Part shown: positions 45,868 through 54,285 of the stretch, piece by piece
Position numbering within the stretch: the first letter of the stretch is position 1
Layout of the letters: every line of letters starts with the position of its first letter
From: Bacteroidaceae bacterium
Lineage (GTDB): Bacteria > Bacteroidota > Bacteroidia > Bacteroidales > Barnesiellaceae_A
NCBI GenBank assembly: GCA_017410245.1
Contig: JAFQRE010000017.1
Coordinates: 1-64,000 of the forward strand
DNA length: 64,000 nt
Reading direction: 5' to 3'
Translations under genes and position numbers: made by a program
The notes under the pieces: generated by a model
Databases searched by the model: none
What the model was told of the DNA's origin: nothing
The model's input: the letters and a program-made list of their open reading frames with translations, nothing else

Positions 45868-46664
45868 TTGTCAAAGAATTTACGTCTTATCCACATGCGC
45901 AGTGGGGGCGGAAGCAGTGTTACCACCGCCAGACCTATGTGATTGATGATACCGGGCATAATCTGTTTGCGGTGGCCAAAGACTGCACGAAGAGCTTTCT
46001 TTACAAGTTTTTCGGGTGTGAGCAGTACGCCGAGGTTTACACCGAGTTTGAGCAGGTTGTCGGGCAGTCCCAATAGGCGTGTGGCTACGCCACCGGGGCA
46101 TATTGCGGTGGCATATACGTTGTGGTCGTATAGCTCCCAATAGATAGAGCGTGTAAAGACGCGTATGTAGGCCTTGGTAGATGAGTATAGGGCAATGCCA
46201 AAGTTGGGTATGTAGGCCGATAGTGACGACATGTTTACTATCCAACCGCGTTTGCGTTGGCACATATCTACCGAGAAGTAACGACACATCTGTGTGAGGG
46301 TGATGATATGCAGATTGAGCATTGCTTCGATGCGAGCAGGGTCGGTGGCATTGACGTCGCGAAACATAAACATACCGGCATTATTGACGAGTATATCTAT
46401 CTCATGACCTTCGGCATGACACCAATCGTATAGCTCCTTAGCGGCCTCGGCATGTGCCAAGTCTTTACATACCGATGCTACGGTTACGTTGTATTTCTGT
46501 CTCAAATCTTCGGCTACGGTATGTATCTGTTCTTCGTTGCTGACGATGACAAGCGAGCAGCCTTTTTCGGCCAATTGGCGGGCATATTCAAGTCCCATGC
46601 CCGAACTGGCTCCCGTAACAAGAGCTTTGAGGGTGGTAAAATCGGGGTATTTAATGCAACACAT
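45864..46664 (-). CDS. Short-chain dehydrogenase/reductase (17-beta/3-hydroxysteroid dehydrogenase-like)
   Basis: 266 residues. SDR motifs: LVTGASSGMGLEYARQL, LVNNAGMFMFRD, the catalytic Ser region NMSSLSAYIPN and YSSTKAYIRVF. A hydrophobic C-terminus (HIGLAVVTLLPPPLRMWI) could attach it to the membrane, as in steroid and acyl-ketone reductases of this SDR group. Placed between the OYE-type reductase (6 nt) and the second SDR (ATGA overlap). In context, oxidation/reduction of a steroid or bile-acid hydroxyl is the leading hypothesis; position and stereochemistry cannot be told. Confidence 0.85.
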   Translation of the reverse strand: MCCIKYPDFTTLKALVTGASSGMGLEYARQLAEKGCSLVIVSNEEQIHTVAEDLRQKYNVTVASVCKDLAHAEAAKELYDWCHAEGHEIDILVNNAGMFMFRDVNATDPARIEAMLNLHIITLTQMCRYFSVDMCQRKRGWIVNMSSLSAYIPNFGIALYSSTKAYIRVFTRSIYWELYDHNVYATAICPGGVATRLLGLPDNLLKLGVNLGVLLTPEKLVKKALRAVFGHRKQIMPGIINHIGLAVVTLLPPPLRMWIRRKFFDK

Positions 46665-46670
46665 CTTACA

Positions 46671-47918
46671 TTATCCTTTCTTCTTTATATCTTCTATTTC
46701 ACGCAATAAGCACGGAGGCAGTGAGCCATCGGGCATGTGTTGATGACACACCATGTCGAGCGAGTACATGCGGGCTATACAGTAGTTTACATGGTCGCAA
46801 CCACAACGCTCGCGGCCTTCGTCTTTCATGCGATTGACAAAGTTGGGCTCGTTGATAAGAGCGCGTCCCATCTGTACAAATTGGAAGTCGTTGTTGAGTA
46901 CTTTCTCTATGCCTTCTCTCGACACGCAACCACCTACGTAGATGAGTGGTAACTTAAGAGCCTGACGGAATTTGAGGGCGTCGTCAAGGAAGTAGCACTC
47001 CTTGAAGGGCTCGCTCTTAATCATATATTTTCCTACAGCCTTCACACCATACTTGAGCCACCAAGGGTGCATATAATGGGTCATAGATTTGAGAGGCATA
47101 GCACCACGCATCACTACCATAGGAGCGCGACTTACAAATCCGGCACTCAATACCAAGGCATGTGCGCCAAGGTGCTCCAACTCTTGGGCTATTGTGATGG
47201 CCTCGGGTATCTCTATACCGCCTTTAAATCCATCATACATATTGGTCTTGACGGTTACGGCTATATCGGTTCCGGCAGCTTCCATCACCTCACTCATACA
47301 TTGACGCATAAATCGCATACGATTGTCGAGAGAGCCTCCATATTCGTCGCGACGATGATTGGTATAGGGCGAAAGGAATTGGCTGATGAGGTAGCCGTGG
47401 CCGGCATGAATTTCTACTGCGTCAAATCCGGCTTCGCGTGCCAAGTGTACGGCTTTGCCATAGTCTTTGGCAACCGAAATAATCTCTTTCTTATTCATGC
47501 CACGCACGATGGTGGGCGAGTAAAGATTAAATCCGGTAGAAGCTCCTATGGGTATCTGTCCGGCGGTAGATATGTGTGTCATGTTGCCACAGTGTCCCAA
47601 CTGTATCGATGCGGCTGCGCCATGCGAGTGTATAGAGTCGGTAATGCGTCGCAGACTGCCTACAATCTCCGGACGCATCCATAATTGCGACTCAAAAGAG
47701 AGTCCGCTACGCGACACCGACGCATATGCAAGTGTTGTCATACCTACACCTCCGGCAGCTACGCTTGTGTGGTAGTTGTAAAGACGTTCGGAGGGTGAAT
47801 AGTTCTCTGCCATTCCTTCAAATGCTGCCGAACGAATGGTGCGGTTGCGAAGGGTTAGGGGGCCTATCTGTGCCGGTGTAAATAATACCGAGTCTTTATA
47901 TTTATTGCTTGTTTCCAT
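46671..47918 (-). CDS. Old Yellow Enzyme-type NADH:flavin oxidoreductase
   Basis: 415 residues, a single FMN-binding TIM barrel without the C-terminal FAD/NAD domains of BaiH or dienoyl-CoA reductase. Motifs: FTPAQIGPLTLRNRTIRSA, SIQLGHCGNM, VEIHAGHGYLISQFLSPYTN with NHRRDEYGGSLDNR, and the phosphate-binding region FVQMGRALINEPNF. A Cys-rich tail (ERCGCDHVNYCIARMY, then MVC) recalls the Fe-S motif of the larger enzymes, with Val where a Cys often stands. Likely reduces an activated C=C bond, possibly a delta-4 or delta-1 3-ketosteroid. Start at 47918 (METSNKYKD). It begins 4 nt after the upstream 5-alpha-reductase stop. Confidence 0.88.
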   Translation of the reverse strand: METSNKYKDSVLFTPAQIGPLTLRNRTIRSAAFEGMAENYSPSERLYNYHTSVAAGGVGMTTLAYASVSRSGLSFESQLWMRPEIVGSLRRITDSIHSHGAAASIQLGHCGNMTHISTAGQIPIGASTGFNLYSPTIVRGMNKKEIISVAKDYGKAVHLAREAGFDAVEIHAGHGYLISQFLSPYTNHRRDEYGGSLDNRMRFMRQCMSEVMEAAGTDIAVTVKTNMYDGFKGGIEIPEAITIAQELEHLGAHALVLSAGFVSRAPMVVMRGAMPLKSMTHYMHPWWLKYGVKAVGKYMIKSEPFKECYFLDDALKFRQALKLPLIYVGGCVSREGIEKVLNNDFQFVQMGRALINEPNFVNRMKDEGRERCGCDHVNYCIARMYSLDMVCHQHMPDGSLPPCLLREIEDIKKKG

Positions 47919-47922
47919 AGTG

Positions 47923-48687
47923 TCAGTATATAAAAGGTATGATGCGTTTGCGATTTTCGCGTGTAAACTCTTCGCCAAACTCTTCGGTGTAGCGGTTGTA
48001 GATTTTGTGAGCGCGAGGTGCCAAGTTGGCAAATGTCCACCATACAAATACTACTCCGGCCCACGACCATGTGAGTATGGCAAAGCCTGTCCACTCGAGT
48101 AGTTCGCCAAAGTAGTTGGCCGATGATACATAGCGGAACATACCTCCACGTGGCAGGTAGTGTCGGGTATCGCCCGGCTTGCGCAGGTGGCGTATGATGT
48201 GGTCGCTATGCAGGTTTATGGCCATACCTATAAAGAATATGATGGTACCGATGATAAATTGCGGTGAGGTAAACCATGCCGTTGTATAGTAGCTGGCCGG
48301 CGATACGTAGAATAGCCAGCCACCTTGCATCAATGCATTGAGGGTGTTGAATATTACGCCACATAACATGATGCTTATAGCCATGCGACTCTTTCCTTTG
48401 AATAGGAATGGGAATATAAATGAGCGTTGAAAATAGTGCAACTGAAACAAGGCAAACATGGTGAGGCGTACAGGATCGTTGGTGCGGTCGCTCATGAGCC
48501 ACAAGATGAGCATGGTGATAAAGACGGGTGCTTCCATGATAATCCACCCAAGGCGGTTGGAGATAGATGGCCCCCACTTCTTGCTGAAGAATACACCATA
48601 ACCGGCCTTGATGAAATATAGTGCCACAAAGACGCACAAGGCTATAGCTGCCATGATGATAAGAAATCCGTTGAAGTACGTGTCCAT
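47923..48687 (-). CDS. Steroid 5-alpha-reductase family membrane protein
   Basis: 254 residues with about 6-7 transmembrane helices, the size of mammalian SRD5A enzymes. The C-terminal family signature is strong: INLHSDHIIRHLRKPGD, LPRGGMFRYVSSANYFGELL, EWTGFAILTWSW, APRAHKIYNRY and RKRIIPFIY. Glu52 (IIMEAPVF) and Tyr85 (QLHYFQRSF) align with human SRD5A2 Glu57 and Tyr91, which contact the steroid C3 carbonyl. Expected reaction: NADPH-dependent reduction of a delta-4 double bond to the 5-alpha product. First gene of the operon with OYE and two SDRs. Confidence 0.88.
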   Translation of the reverse strand: MDTYFNGFLIIMAAIALCVFVALYFIKAGYGVFFSKKWGPSISNRLGWIIMEAPVFITMLILWLMSDRTNDPVRLTMFALFQLHYFQRSFIFPFLFKGKSRMAISIMLCGVIFNTLNALMQGGWLFYVSPASYYTTAWFTSPQFIIGTIIFFIGMAINLHSDHIIRHLRKPGDTRHYLPRGGMFRYVSSANYFGELLEWTGFAILTWSWAGVVFVWWTFANLAPRAHKIYNRYTEEFGEEFTRENRKRIIPFIY

Positions 48688-48723
48688 AATGAATTCCTAT
48701 TAAAGTCTGTTTCTAAAATCGGT

Positions 48724-48731
48724 CAAATGTA
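48724..48731 (-). promoter_or_regulatory. -7 box of the 5AR-OYE-SDR-SDR operon
   Basis: The minus strand reads TACATTTG, 36 nt before the 5-alpha-reductase start. The four genes have gaps of 4 and 6 nt and one ATGA overlap, so a single transcript from here is likely. Confidence 0.55.
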
Positions 48732-48809
48732 CGAAAAAAAAAGAATATACGGTCTCTATTTTGTGCGGTTTAATAATACCTCTGTTTTAAGTCGAGTATT
48801 ATTGATGTT

Positions 48810-49733
48810 TCATGAAGATATAAGTAGCTTGCGGGCGGTTTGTTCATCGGCTTGAAGTGCTCTTTGTAGCTCTTCGAGGCTCTTGAAGTGCTCTTCTTTT
48901 CGAATGAATGCAACAAACTCTATAGTGATATGTTGGTTGTACAGATTGTCGGAGAAATCGAGCAGATATACCTCGGCCGAAAGTCTTTCGCCTCCAATTG
49001 TTGGGCGAAAACCTATGTTCATCATGCCCCCGTAAGTGTTGCCGTTATTGAGTTTTACCTTTACGGCATATGCTCCGCTCCCCGGTAGTAGTTTGTGTGG
49101 ATTGTCGAGTTGTATGTTGGCTGTGGGGTAGCCAATGGTTCGACCCAACTGGTTGCCACTGATGACAGTGCCCGATATTCTATACTTATATCCCAACATG
49201 GCATTAGCAATATCAATGTTACAAGCCATCAGCGATTTGCGAATGTTTGATGAAGATATAGTGCCTTGCTCTATAATGTGAGGCTTGGCTTCGACAACCT
49301 CTACGCCTATCTCTTGGCCATGTGCGCAATATTCTTGGAAGCCCTCACTACGGTTGTGGCCAAAACGATGGTCATAGCCGATGCATAGTGTGTACACGTT
49401 GTATTGCGTGTGTAGCAATGCTATGAAATCGTGAGCCGATAGTTGTGCCAATTGCGAGTCGAAATTGAGCACTATTGCGTAGTCGATGCCTGTACTATCA
49501 AGTAGTGCCATGCGTTCTTCTTGTGTGTTGAGCAATGGCAAGGGTGCATCGGGGCGCAAAATTTGTCGAGGGTGGCAGGCAAAAGTAACAACAGCAGTAG
49601 CCATCTTTCTATCTTGTGCTACTTGTTTTACCTGCTCAATGAGTGAGCGGTGTCCCAAGTGTACTCCATCAAACATGCCTATAGTAGCAACGATGGGGCG
49701 GGGTATAGAGTGTGGTTGGCCGATTGTTATCAT
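48810..49733 (-). CDS. ribF: Bifunctional riboflavin kinase/FAD synthetase
   Basis: 307 residues. Makes FMN and FAD in the cytoplasm. N-terminal FAD-synthetase domain: TIGMFDGVHLGHRSLIEQ, CIGYDHRFGHNR and ISSSNIRKSL. C-terminal riboflavin kinase domain (from ~185): GNQLGRTIGYPTANI, GAYAVKV, GGMMNIGFRPTIGG, and the catalytic-Glu region ITIEFVAFIRKEEHF. Start at 49733 (MITIGQPH); the in-frame extension upstream lacks homology. No FMN riboswitch is seen. It lies just upstream of the flavin-dependent OYE operon on the same strand, separated by that operon's promoter. Confidence 0.94.
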   Translation of the reverse strand: MITIGQPHSIPRPIVATIGMFDGVHLGHRSLIEQVKQVAQDRKMATAVVTFACHPRQILRPDAPLPLLNTQEERMALLDSTGIDYAIVLNFDSQLAQLSAHDFIALLHTQYNVYTLCIGYDHRFGHNRSEGFQEYCAHGQEIGVEVVEAKPHIIEQGTISSSNIRKSLMACNIDIANAMLGYKYRISGTVISGNQLGRTIGYPTANIQLDNPHKLLPGSGAYAVKVKLNNGNTYGGMMNIGFRPTIGGERLSAEVYLLDFSDNLYNQHITIEFVAFIRKEEHFKSLEELQRALQADEQTARKLLISS

Positions 49734-50100
49734 ATCATTTTGCTTTGCGACTGCGAAGATACATAAATCCCGATGTATTTTCAACAAATGTGATAAAATT
49801 AATAAGGAGTTTCTTCACAGAAACTCCTTATTATTAGGTTTTCAATAGGTATTAATTTTAAGGTAAAAAAGATTGTTTTAGGTTAGTGCCACAAATGTAG
49901 GGTGTTTTTTTGGTTCTACTTCAATAAAAAAATATGTTTTAAAATATGTTTTTTGAAGTCTGTCGGGCACTTATTCTGTTGTATTTTTTTTAATTGTCTT
50001 AAAATCAATTAGAAGGGTAAAGTGCTTGATGAATTATATTCAATGTGAAATAAAGTTAAATTATTGGGCGATTATCTCAAATGAGATAGAGCATTGTGGG
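49734..50100. promoter_or_regulatory. AT-rich intergenic region ahead of ribF
   Basis: On the minus strand there is TATCTTCGC (49761-49753) with TTGA 19 bp upstream, a fair ribF promoter. Farther upstream TACATTTG (49899-49892) is a second -7 box, which would direct transcription into the hairpin at 49801-49832. A 7-bp TATCTCA/TGAGATA hairpin (50073-50088) follows the LpxH-like gene. No coding sequence or riboswitch recognised. Confidence 0.45.
49801..49832. terminator. Hairpin terminator in the ribF upstream region
   Basis: Perfect 14-bp stem (49801-49814 with 49819-49832), 4-nt loop, with T-rich flanks on both sides. It may end transcripts of the LpxH-like unit, or a short RNA started at the 49892-49899 box. 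Confidence 0.65.
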
Positions 50101-50859
50101 TCATTCATCGGGCTCAAAGAGGTCTATCACCAGATTGTTGCCATCGAATGTGGCATAGGAGAAGTGTCTTATCCAATCGCCCAATATGATCATGCGGTTG
50201 TTGCGAGTGAGCATCATGTCGAGCAGTATATGGCGGTGCCCGAATATAAGATACTCTACATCATTCTCTTTGATGTACTCTTTGGCAAATTGTACAAGAG
50301 GCTCACTCTTCTCTCCTCTGAAGCGTTCTTCTCCCTTACGGTCATTTTTCTTTCGGCTGGCCGATGACCATTTATGCGCCAATATCATTGTCAGGTCGGG
50401 GTGTATCCATGAGTAGCACCACTGAGCCACTCTGTTACGGAACAACCATTGAATGAAGCGGAAGTTAAACTTGCGCTTGCCCACATCATCGCCATGCGAA
50501 AGGAAGAATGTGTGCCCATCGATGTCGAGCTTTTCGTGTTTGCGATGTAGCACAATGCCTATCTCGGAGGGCAGATAATCAAATATCCATATATCGTGAT
50601 TGCCTGTAAACCAGTGTATCTCTATGCCACTATCGCTCAGTTCGGCCAATTTGCCGAGAAAGCGAATGTACCCGCGAGGCACAACATGACGGTACTCAAA
50701 CCAGTAGTCTAAGATGTCGCCCAACAATATGAGACGGCGCGCATCGTGCTTGATACTATCGAGCCATCTTATCACCTTCTTCTCGCACATAGTTGTATCT
50801 AAATACGAAGCCCCGAGATGAAGGTCGGAGATGAAATATGTCTTGTCTCGTTGTGACAT
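50101..50859 (-). CDS. UDP-2,3-diacylglucosamine diphosphatase-like hydrolase (LpxH type)
   Basis: 252 residues. Calcineurin-like metallophosphoesterase with motifs FISDLHLGA, LLGDILDYWFEY, FTGNHDIWIFDY, FLSHGDD and FGHRHI. LpxH removes UMP from UDP-diacylglucosamine in lipid A synthesis; overall length and the WFEYR segment fit this family rather than a generic phosphatase. Peripheral membrane/cytoplasmic. The DUF59 gene lies upstream by 19 nt on the same strand. Confidence 0.85.
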   Translation of the reverse strand: MSQRDKTYFISDLHLGASYLDTTMCEKKVIRWLDSIKHDARRLILLGDILDYWFEYRHVVPRGYIRFLGKLAELSDSGIEIHWFTGNHDIWIFDYLPSEIGIVLHRKHEKLDIDGHTFFLSHGDDVGKRKFNFRFIQWLFRNRVAQWCYSWIHPDLTMILAHKWSSASRKKNDRKGEERFRGEKSEPLVQFAKEYIKENDVEYLIFGHRHILLDMMLTRNNRMIILGDWIRHFSYATFDGNNLVIDLFEPDE

Positions 50860-50878
50860 GGCTGTTGAGGTGTGAATA

Positions 50879-51190
50879 TTATAGAAAACCGAGGTCGAGT
50901 TTGGCCTCTTCGCTCATCATATCTTGATGCCATTCCGGCTCAAATACCAACTGTATATCGGCATAATCTATGCCTTCGATGCTCTCTACTTTCATGCGAA
51001 CATCTTCGATTATAAAGTCGGCGGCAGGACAGTTGGGAGCAGTGAGCGTCATATCTATATGTGCAGTTGTGCCTTCTACTTCTATCTTGTAAATGAGTCC
51101 CAATTCGTATATGTTAGCCGGTATCTCAGGGTCATATACGGTGCGCAACATCTTCACAATCTGCTCTTGTAGTTCTATTTCGTTGTTCAT
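50879..51190 (-). CDS. DUF59/SufT-like iron-sulfur cluster assembly factor
   Basis: 103 residues. MIP18/DUF59 domain: IVKMLRTVYDPEIPANIYELGL, MTLTAPNCPAADFI with the conserved Cys, and VFEPEWHQDMMSEEAKLDLG. Such proteins help mature Fe-S proteins in the cytoplasm. The start at 51190 (MNNEIEL) gives the family's normal length; the longer frame to 51229 does not match it. Confidence 0.9.
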   Translation of the reverse strand: MNNEIELQEQIVKMLRTVYDPEIPANIYELGLIYKIEVEGTTAHIDMTLTAPNCPAADFIIEDVRMKVESIEGIDYADIQLVFEPEWHQDMMSEEAKLDLGFL

Positions 51191-51303
51191 AGTTTTTGCA
51201 ATTTTTTGAATGTGAGAACGAAGGTACAAAATCTTTTTTGAGTATGGAGTGTTTTAATAGAAGAAAATGCCGACATGATGTGCAATATTATATTAAAAAG
51301 TGC

Positions 51304-51311
51304 TATCTTTG
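51304..51311 (+). promoter_or_regulatory. -7 box of outer-membrane barrel gene
   Basis: TATCTTTG, 33 nt before the start at 51344. Confidence 0.5.
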
Positions 51312-51343
51312 TCGGCTTAATTTTTACAAATAAAGAATTATAT

Positions 51344-51982
51344 ATGAGAAAATTAGCGGTAATTTGGGCACTTGTTTTGATGGTCGTATTAGCCCCAAAT
51401 ACGCATGCACAGTTGCGCTCCGGATTGAAGTTGGGAACTACAATATCCAATTTCGATGGCAATGTGAAGGATTATAATTTCAAGACCTCATCGTTGGTAA
51501 ACTTTACCGGTGGAGTTATTGTCGAATGGATAATTGTGGGTGGATTTGGTTTTGATATTGGCGCATCGTACGTAGCCAAGGGGTCGGAGTATCATTGGGG
51601 TGATAATGTGAGCGAAGCATGGCATTCGGTGAAGAATGTGGTGCATTATATCGAAGTTCCTGTCAATCTGAAGTATAAGTTGCAGATACCTGTTGTAGAA
51701 GATGCTTTTGCCCCGTTTGTTTATTTGGGTCCCAGCTTCGCCTTCAAGGTGGGAGAAACTATCAGGGTTGATGGAGATACCGGAAAACTTGTGTTTGACA
51801 ATCGCGATATCGACTATGCGTTCAACTTAGGTGCCGGATTTGAGCTATTTAAGCATCTCAATTTATCGGCTCAGTATGGTTGGGGATTGGGCAAATCTAC
51901 CGAGTTGAGTTTCGATAATTTGGTAAGCCCCGAAGCATTCCACTCGGGCATGTGGAGTGTTACAGTAGGGTGGATATTTTGA
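51344..51982 (+). CDS. Porin-family outer-membrane beta-barrel protein
   Basis: 212 residues, signal peptide ending NTHA. PF13568-like barrel: GLKLGTTISNFDGN at the start, YIEVPVNLKYKLQIP in the middle (the common VPLLLKY-type block), FVYLGPSFAF, NLGAGFELFKHLNLSAQYGWGL and the terminal VTVGWIF. Function unknown. Start at 51344 chosen for the signal peptide and promoter. Confidence 0.85.
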   Translation: MRKLAVIWALVLMVVLAPNTHAQLRSGLKLGTTISNFDGNVKDYNFKTSSLVNFTGGVIVEWIIVGGFGFDIGASYVAKGSEYHWGDNVSEAWHSVKNVVHYIEVPVNLKYKLQIPVVEDAFAPFVYLGPSFAFKVGETIRVDGDTGKLVFDNRDIDYAFNLGAGFELFKHLNLSAQYGWGLGKSTELSFDNLVSPEAFHSGMWSVTVGWIF

Positions 51983-52305
51983 TGTATAAAATGCTATATA
52001 TGTAACGCCCCGGTACGTAAATTGCCGGGGTGCATTGTTTGTGTCTGGCACTATTATTAAAAAATACTTGGGTAGATATGCTTTAACCAACTTTTTCGTA
52101 TCTTTGTAGTAACCGCGAAGATATACTGCCCTTGCTGTAAAAAATATTGAGGTAAACTTCATATTTCTCGCTCGTTTCTTATTTTTTTTGAGGTAAACCT
52201 CGAAGATAGTGTGCACTCGCTGTGAAAAATATTGAAGTAAACTTCATATTTCTCGCTCGTTTCTTATTATCTTTGTAACAAGATTGTTTTGTGCACTAAA
52301 CACTT
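51983..52305 (+). promoter_or_regulatory. Intergenic region with repeats and two promoter boxes
   Basis: A short CCCCGG/CCGGGG-like hairpin follows the barrel gene (about 52009-52030). TATCTTTG boxes occur at 52099-52106 and 52268-52275; the latter lies 30 nt before the topoisomerase start. Between them are two direct repeats with palindromes, listed separately. Confidence 0.55.
52116..52268 (+). repeat. Two 68-nt direct repeats with AAGTAAACTT-type palindromes ahead of parE
   Basis: Copy A 52116-52183 and copy B 52201-52268 differ at 7 of 68 positions (85-nt period). Palindromes of the form GARGTAAAYYTC lie at 52149-52160 (imperfect), 52190-52201 (perfect) and 52234-52245 (perfect). Copy B leads directly into the -7 box TATCTTTG at 52268-52275. 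Confidence 0.85.
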
Positions 52306-54285
52306 ATGGATAACACAGATATGAACATATCCCCTGTGGGGCTTGAGTATGGCTCAGATGCCATACGTACACTTGATTGGAAAGAACACATACGTCGTCG
52401 TCCCGGTATGTATATTGGTAAGTTGGGCGATGGCTCGCATAGCGACGATGGTATATATGTGTTGCTTAAAGAGGTGCTTGATAATGCTATAGACGAGTAT
52501 ATGATGGGCTTTGGCAAGCAGGTGCTTGTCGAGGTGAGCAATGGTAGCGTATCGGTGCGCGATTATGGTCGTGGTATCCCCTTGGATAAGGTGCGTGATG
52601 TGTCATCGAAGATGAATACCGGTGCTAAGTATGACTCGAAGGCTTTCAAGAAATCGGTGGGATTGAATGGTGTCGGTATTAAGGCTGTGAATGCCTTATC
52701 GACCAACTTCTTTATACAAGCCTATCGCGATGGATATTGCAAGAGTGTGAGTTATGCTTGTGGAGAGGTTGTTGAGGAGAGCGAGATAGTTGCTACCGAT
52801 GAGCCAAACGGAACGTTGGTGCAATTTACCCCCGACAATACTATTTTTCTCGACTATGAGTATAAGTTGGAGTATATAGAGCCTCTTATCAAGAATTATG
52901 TTTTTCTTAATACCGGACTTGCCATATTTCTCAATGGTCGTAAGTACTTGTCTCGTCATGGTTTGGTCGATTTGCTCAATGAGTATATGACCACCGAACC
53001 CCTATACGAGCCCATTCATCTCAAAGGGGAAGATATAGAGGTGGTCATAACACACACCAATCAGTATGGCGAGGAATACTATTCGTTTGTAAACGGACAG
53101 CATACTACGCAGGGTGGAACTCACTTGGCGGCCTTTAAAGAGGCTATCGGACGTACTATCAAAGAGTTCTATAGCAAGGGCTTTGAGTACACCGATATAC
53201 GCAATGGTATAGTAGCGTCGATAAGTGTCAAGGTAGAAGAACCTGTTTTTGAGTCACAGACCAAAACAAAACTTGGCTCGCGCGATATGGGGCCTGAAGG
53301 ACCTACGGTAAACAAGTTTATAAATGACTTTTTAAAGAAAGAACTTGATAACTACCTGCACATCAATGGCGATACGGCCGAGGTGATGTTGCGCAAGATA
53401 GCCGAGAGTGAGCGTGAGCGTAAGGCTATGGCCGGTGTGGCCAAGTTGGCTCGCGAGAAGGCCAAGAAAGTGAGCCTACATAACAGAAAGCTCCGCGATT
53501 GTCATATACACTATAACGACCCCGAGGATCGTCGCAAAAATGCTGTCGATCGTCGCGAGGAGAGTTGCATATTCATCACCGAGGGAGACTCGGCATCGGG
53601 AACAATCACTCAAGTGCGTGATGTAGAGACTCAAGCCGTATTCAGTTTGCGTGGTAAGCCTCTCAACTGTTTTGGTCTTACACAAAAGGTAGTGTATGAA
53701 AATGATGAGTTCAATCTGTTGCAAGCTGCACTCAATATCGAAGAGGGTCTCGACGGATTGCGATATAATAAAGTAATTATAGCAACCGATGCCGATGTCG
53801 ATGGTATGCACATACGCTTGTTGTTGCTTACTTTCTTCCTGCAATTCTTCCCCGACTTGGTAAAGAAAGGTCATGTATATGTATTGCAGACCCCCTTGTT
53901 CCGTGTGCGTAATAAGCATTTCCAACCCAAGAAAGAGCCTAAGCGACGCAAAACCAAGAAAGGTGACACTGCCGAGGTAGAGGCAACTGCTGAGCAACAG
54001 CCCGGGCAAGAGGTTTACTACTGCTATACCGATGAGGAGCGACAAGCTGCTATCGATAAGTTGGGAAGTAATGCCGAAATAACCCGATTTAAAGGTCTTG
54101 GAGAGATATCAAAAGATGAGTTTAAGGGCTTTATCGGCTCAGATATCCGTCTTGACCGTGTCGTGTTGCGCAAGGAAGACCTTGTGAATAAGTTGCTCGA
54201 ATACTATATGGGCAAAAACACAATGGAGCGTCAAGCATTTATAGTTGATAATCTTGTAGTAGAAGATGACACAGAATTGTTGTAA
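52306..54285 (+). CDS. parE: DNA topoisomerase type IIA subunit B (topoisomerase IV, ParE-like)
   Basis: 659 residues. ATPase subunit that pairs with a ParC/GyrA-type partner to decatenate DNA. GHKL motifs: [26 protein letters not shown] and [15 protein letters not shown]; transducer [25 protein letters not shown] and [14 protein letters not shown]-terminal [17 protein letters not shown]. The reduced spacing between these blocks and the separate genomic setting favour ParE over GyrB, but this was judged by eye. The coaD gene begins 20 bp before its stop. Confidence 0.9.
   Translation: MDNTDMNISPVGLEYGSDAIRTLDWKEHIRRRPGMYIGKLGDGSHSDDGIYVLLKEVLDNAIDEYMMGFGKQVLVEVSNGSVSVRDYGRGIPLDKVRDVSSKMNTGAKYDSKAFKKSVGLNGVGIKAVNALSTNFFIQAYRDGYCKSVSYACGEVVEESEIVATDEPNGTLVQFTPDNTIFLDYEYKLEYIEPLIKNYVFLNTGLAIFLNGRKYLSRHGLVDLLNEYMTTEPLYEPIHLKGEDIEVVITHTNQYGEEYYSFVNGQHTTQGGTHLAAFKEAIGRTIKEFYSKGFEYTDIRNGIVASISVKVEEPVFESQTKTKLGSRDMGPEGPTVNKFINDFLKKELDNYLHINGDTAEVMLRKIAESERERKAMAGVAKLAREKAKKVSLHNRKLRDCHIHYNDPEDRRKNAVDRREESCIFITEGDSASGTITQVRDVETQAVFSLRGKPLNCFGLTQKVVYENDEFNLLQAALNIEEGLDGLRYNKVIIATDADVDGMHIRLLLLTFFLQFFPDLVKKGHVYVLQTPLFRVRNKHFQPKKEPKRRKTKKGDTAEVEATAEQQPGQEVYYCYTDEERQAAIDKLGSNAEITRFKGLGEISKDEFKGFIGSDIRLDRVVLRKEDLVNKLLEYYMGKNTMERQAFIVDNLVVEDDTELL

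Noticed and set aside
46671-47918. BaiH-type bile-acid 7-alpha-dehydroxylation enzyme
   Set aside because: The protein has only the FMN barrel and none of the other bai genes are nearby; assigning the dehydroxylation pathway is not supported.
49734-50100. FMN riboswitch ahead of ribF
   Set aside because: None of the conserved RFN-element sequences were found; only a simple hairpin is present.
52116-52268. CRISPR array
   Set aside because: Only two copies, with 68-nt units and a 17-nt gap, promoter boxes adjacent and no cas genes; it is a tandem promoter-linked repeat.
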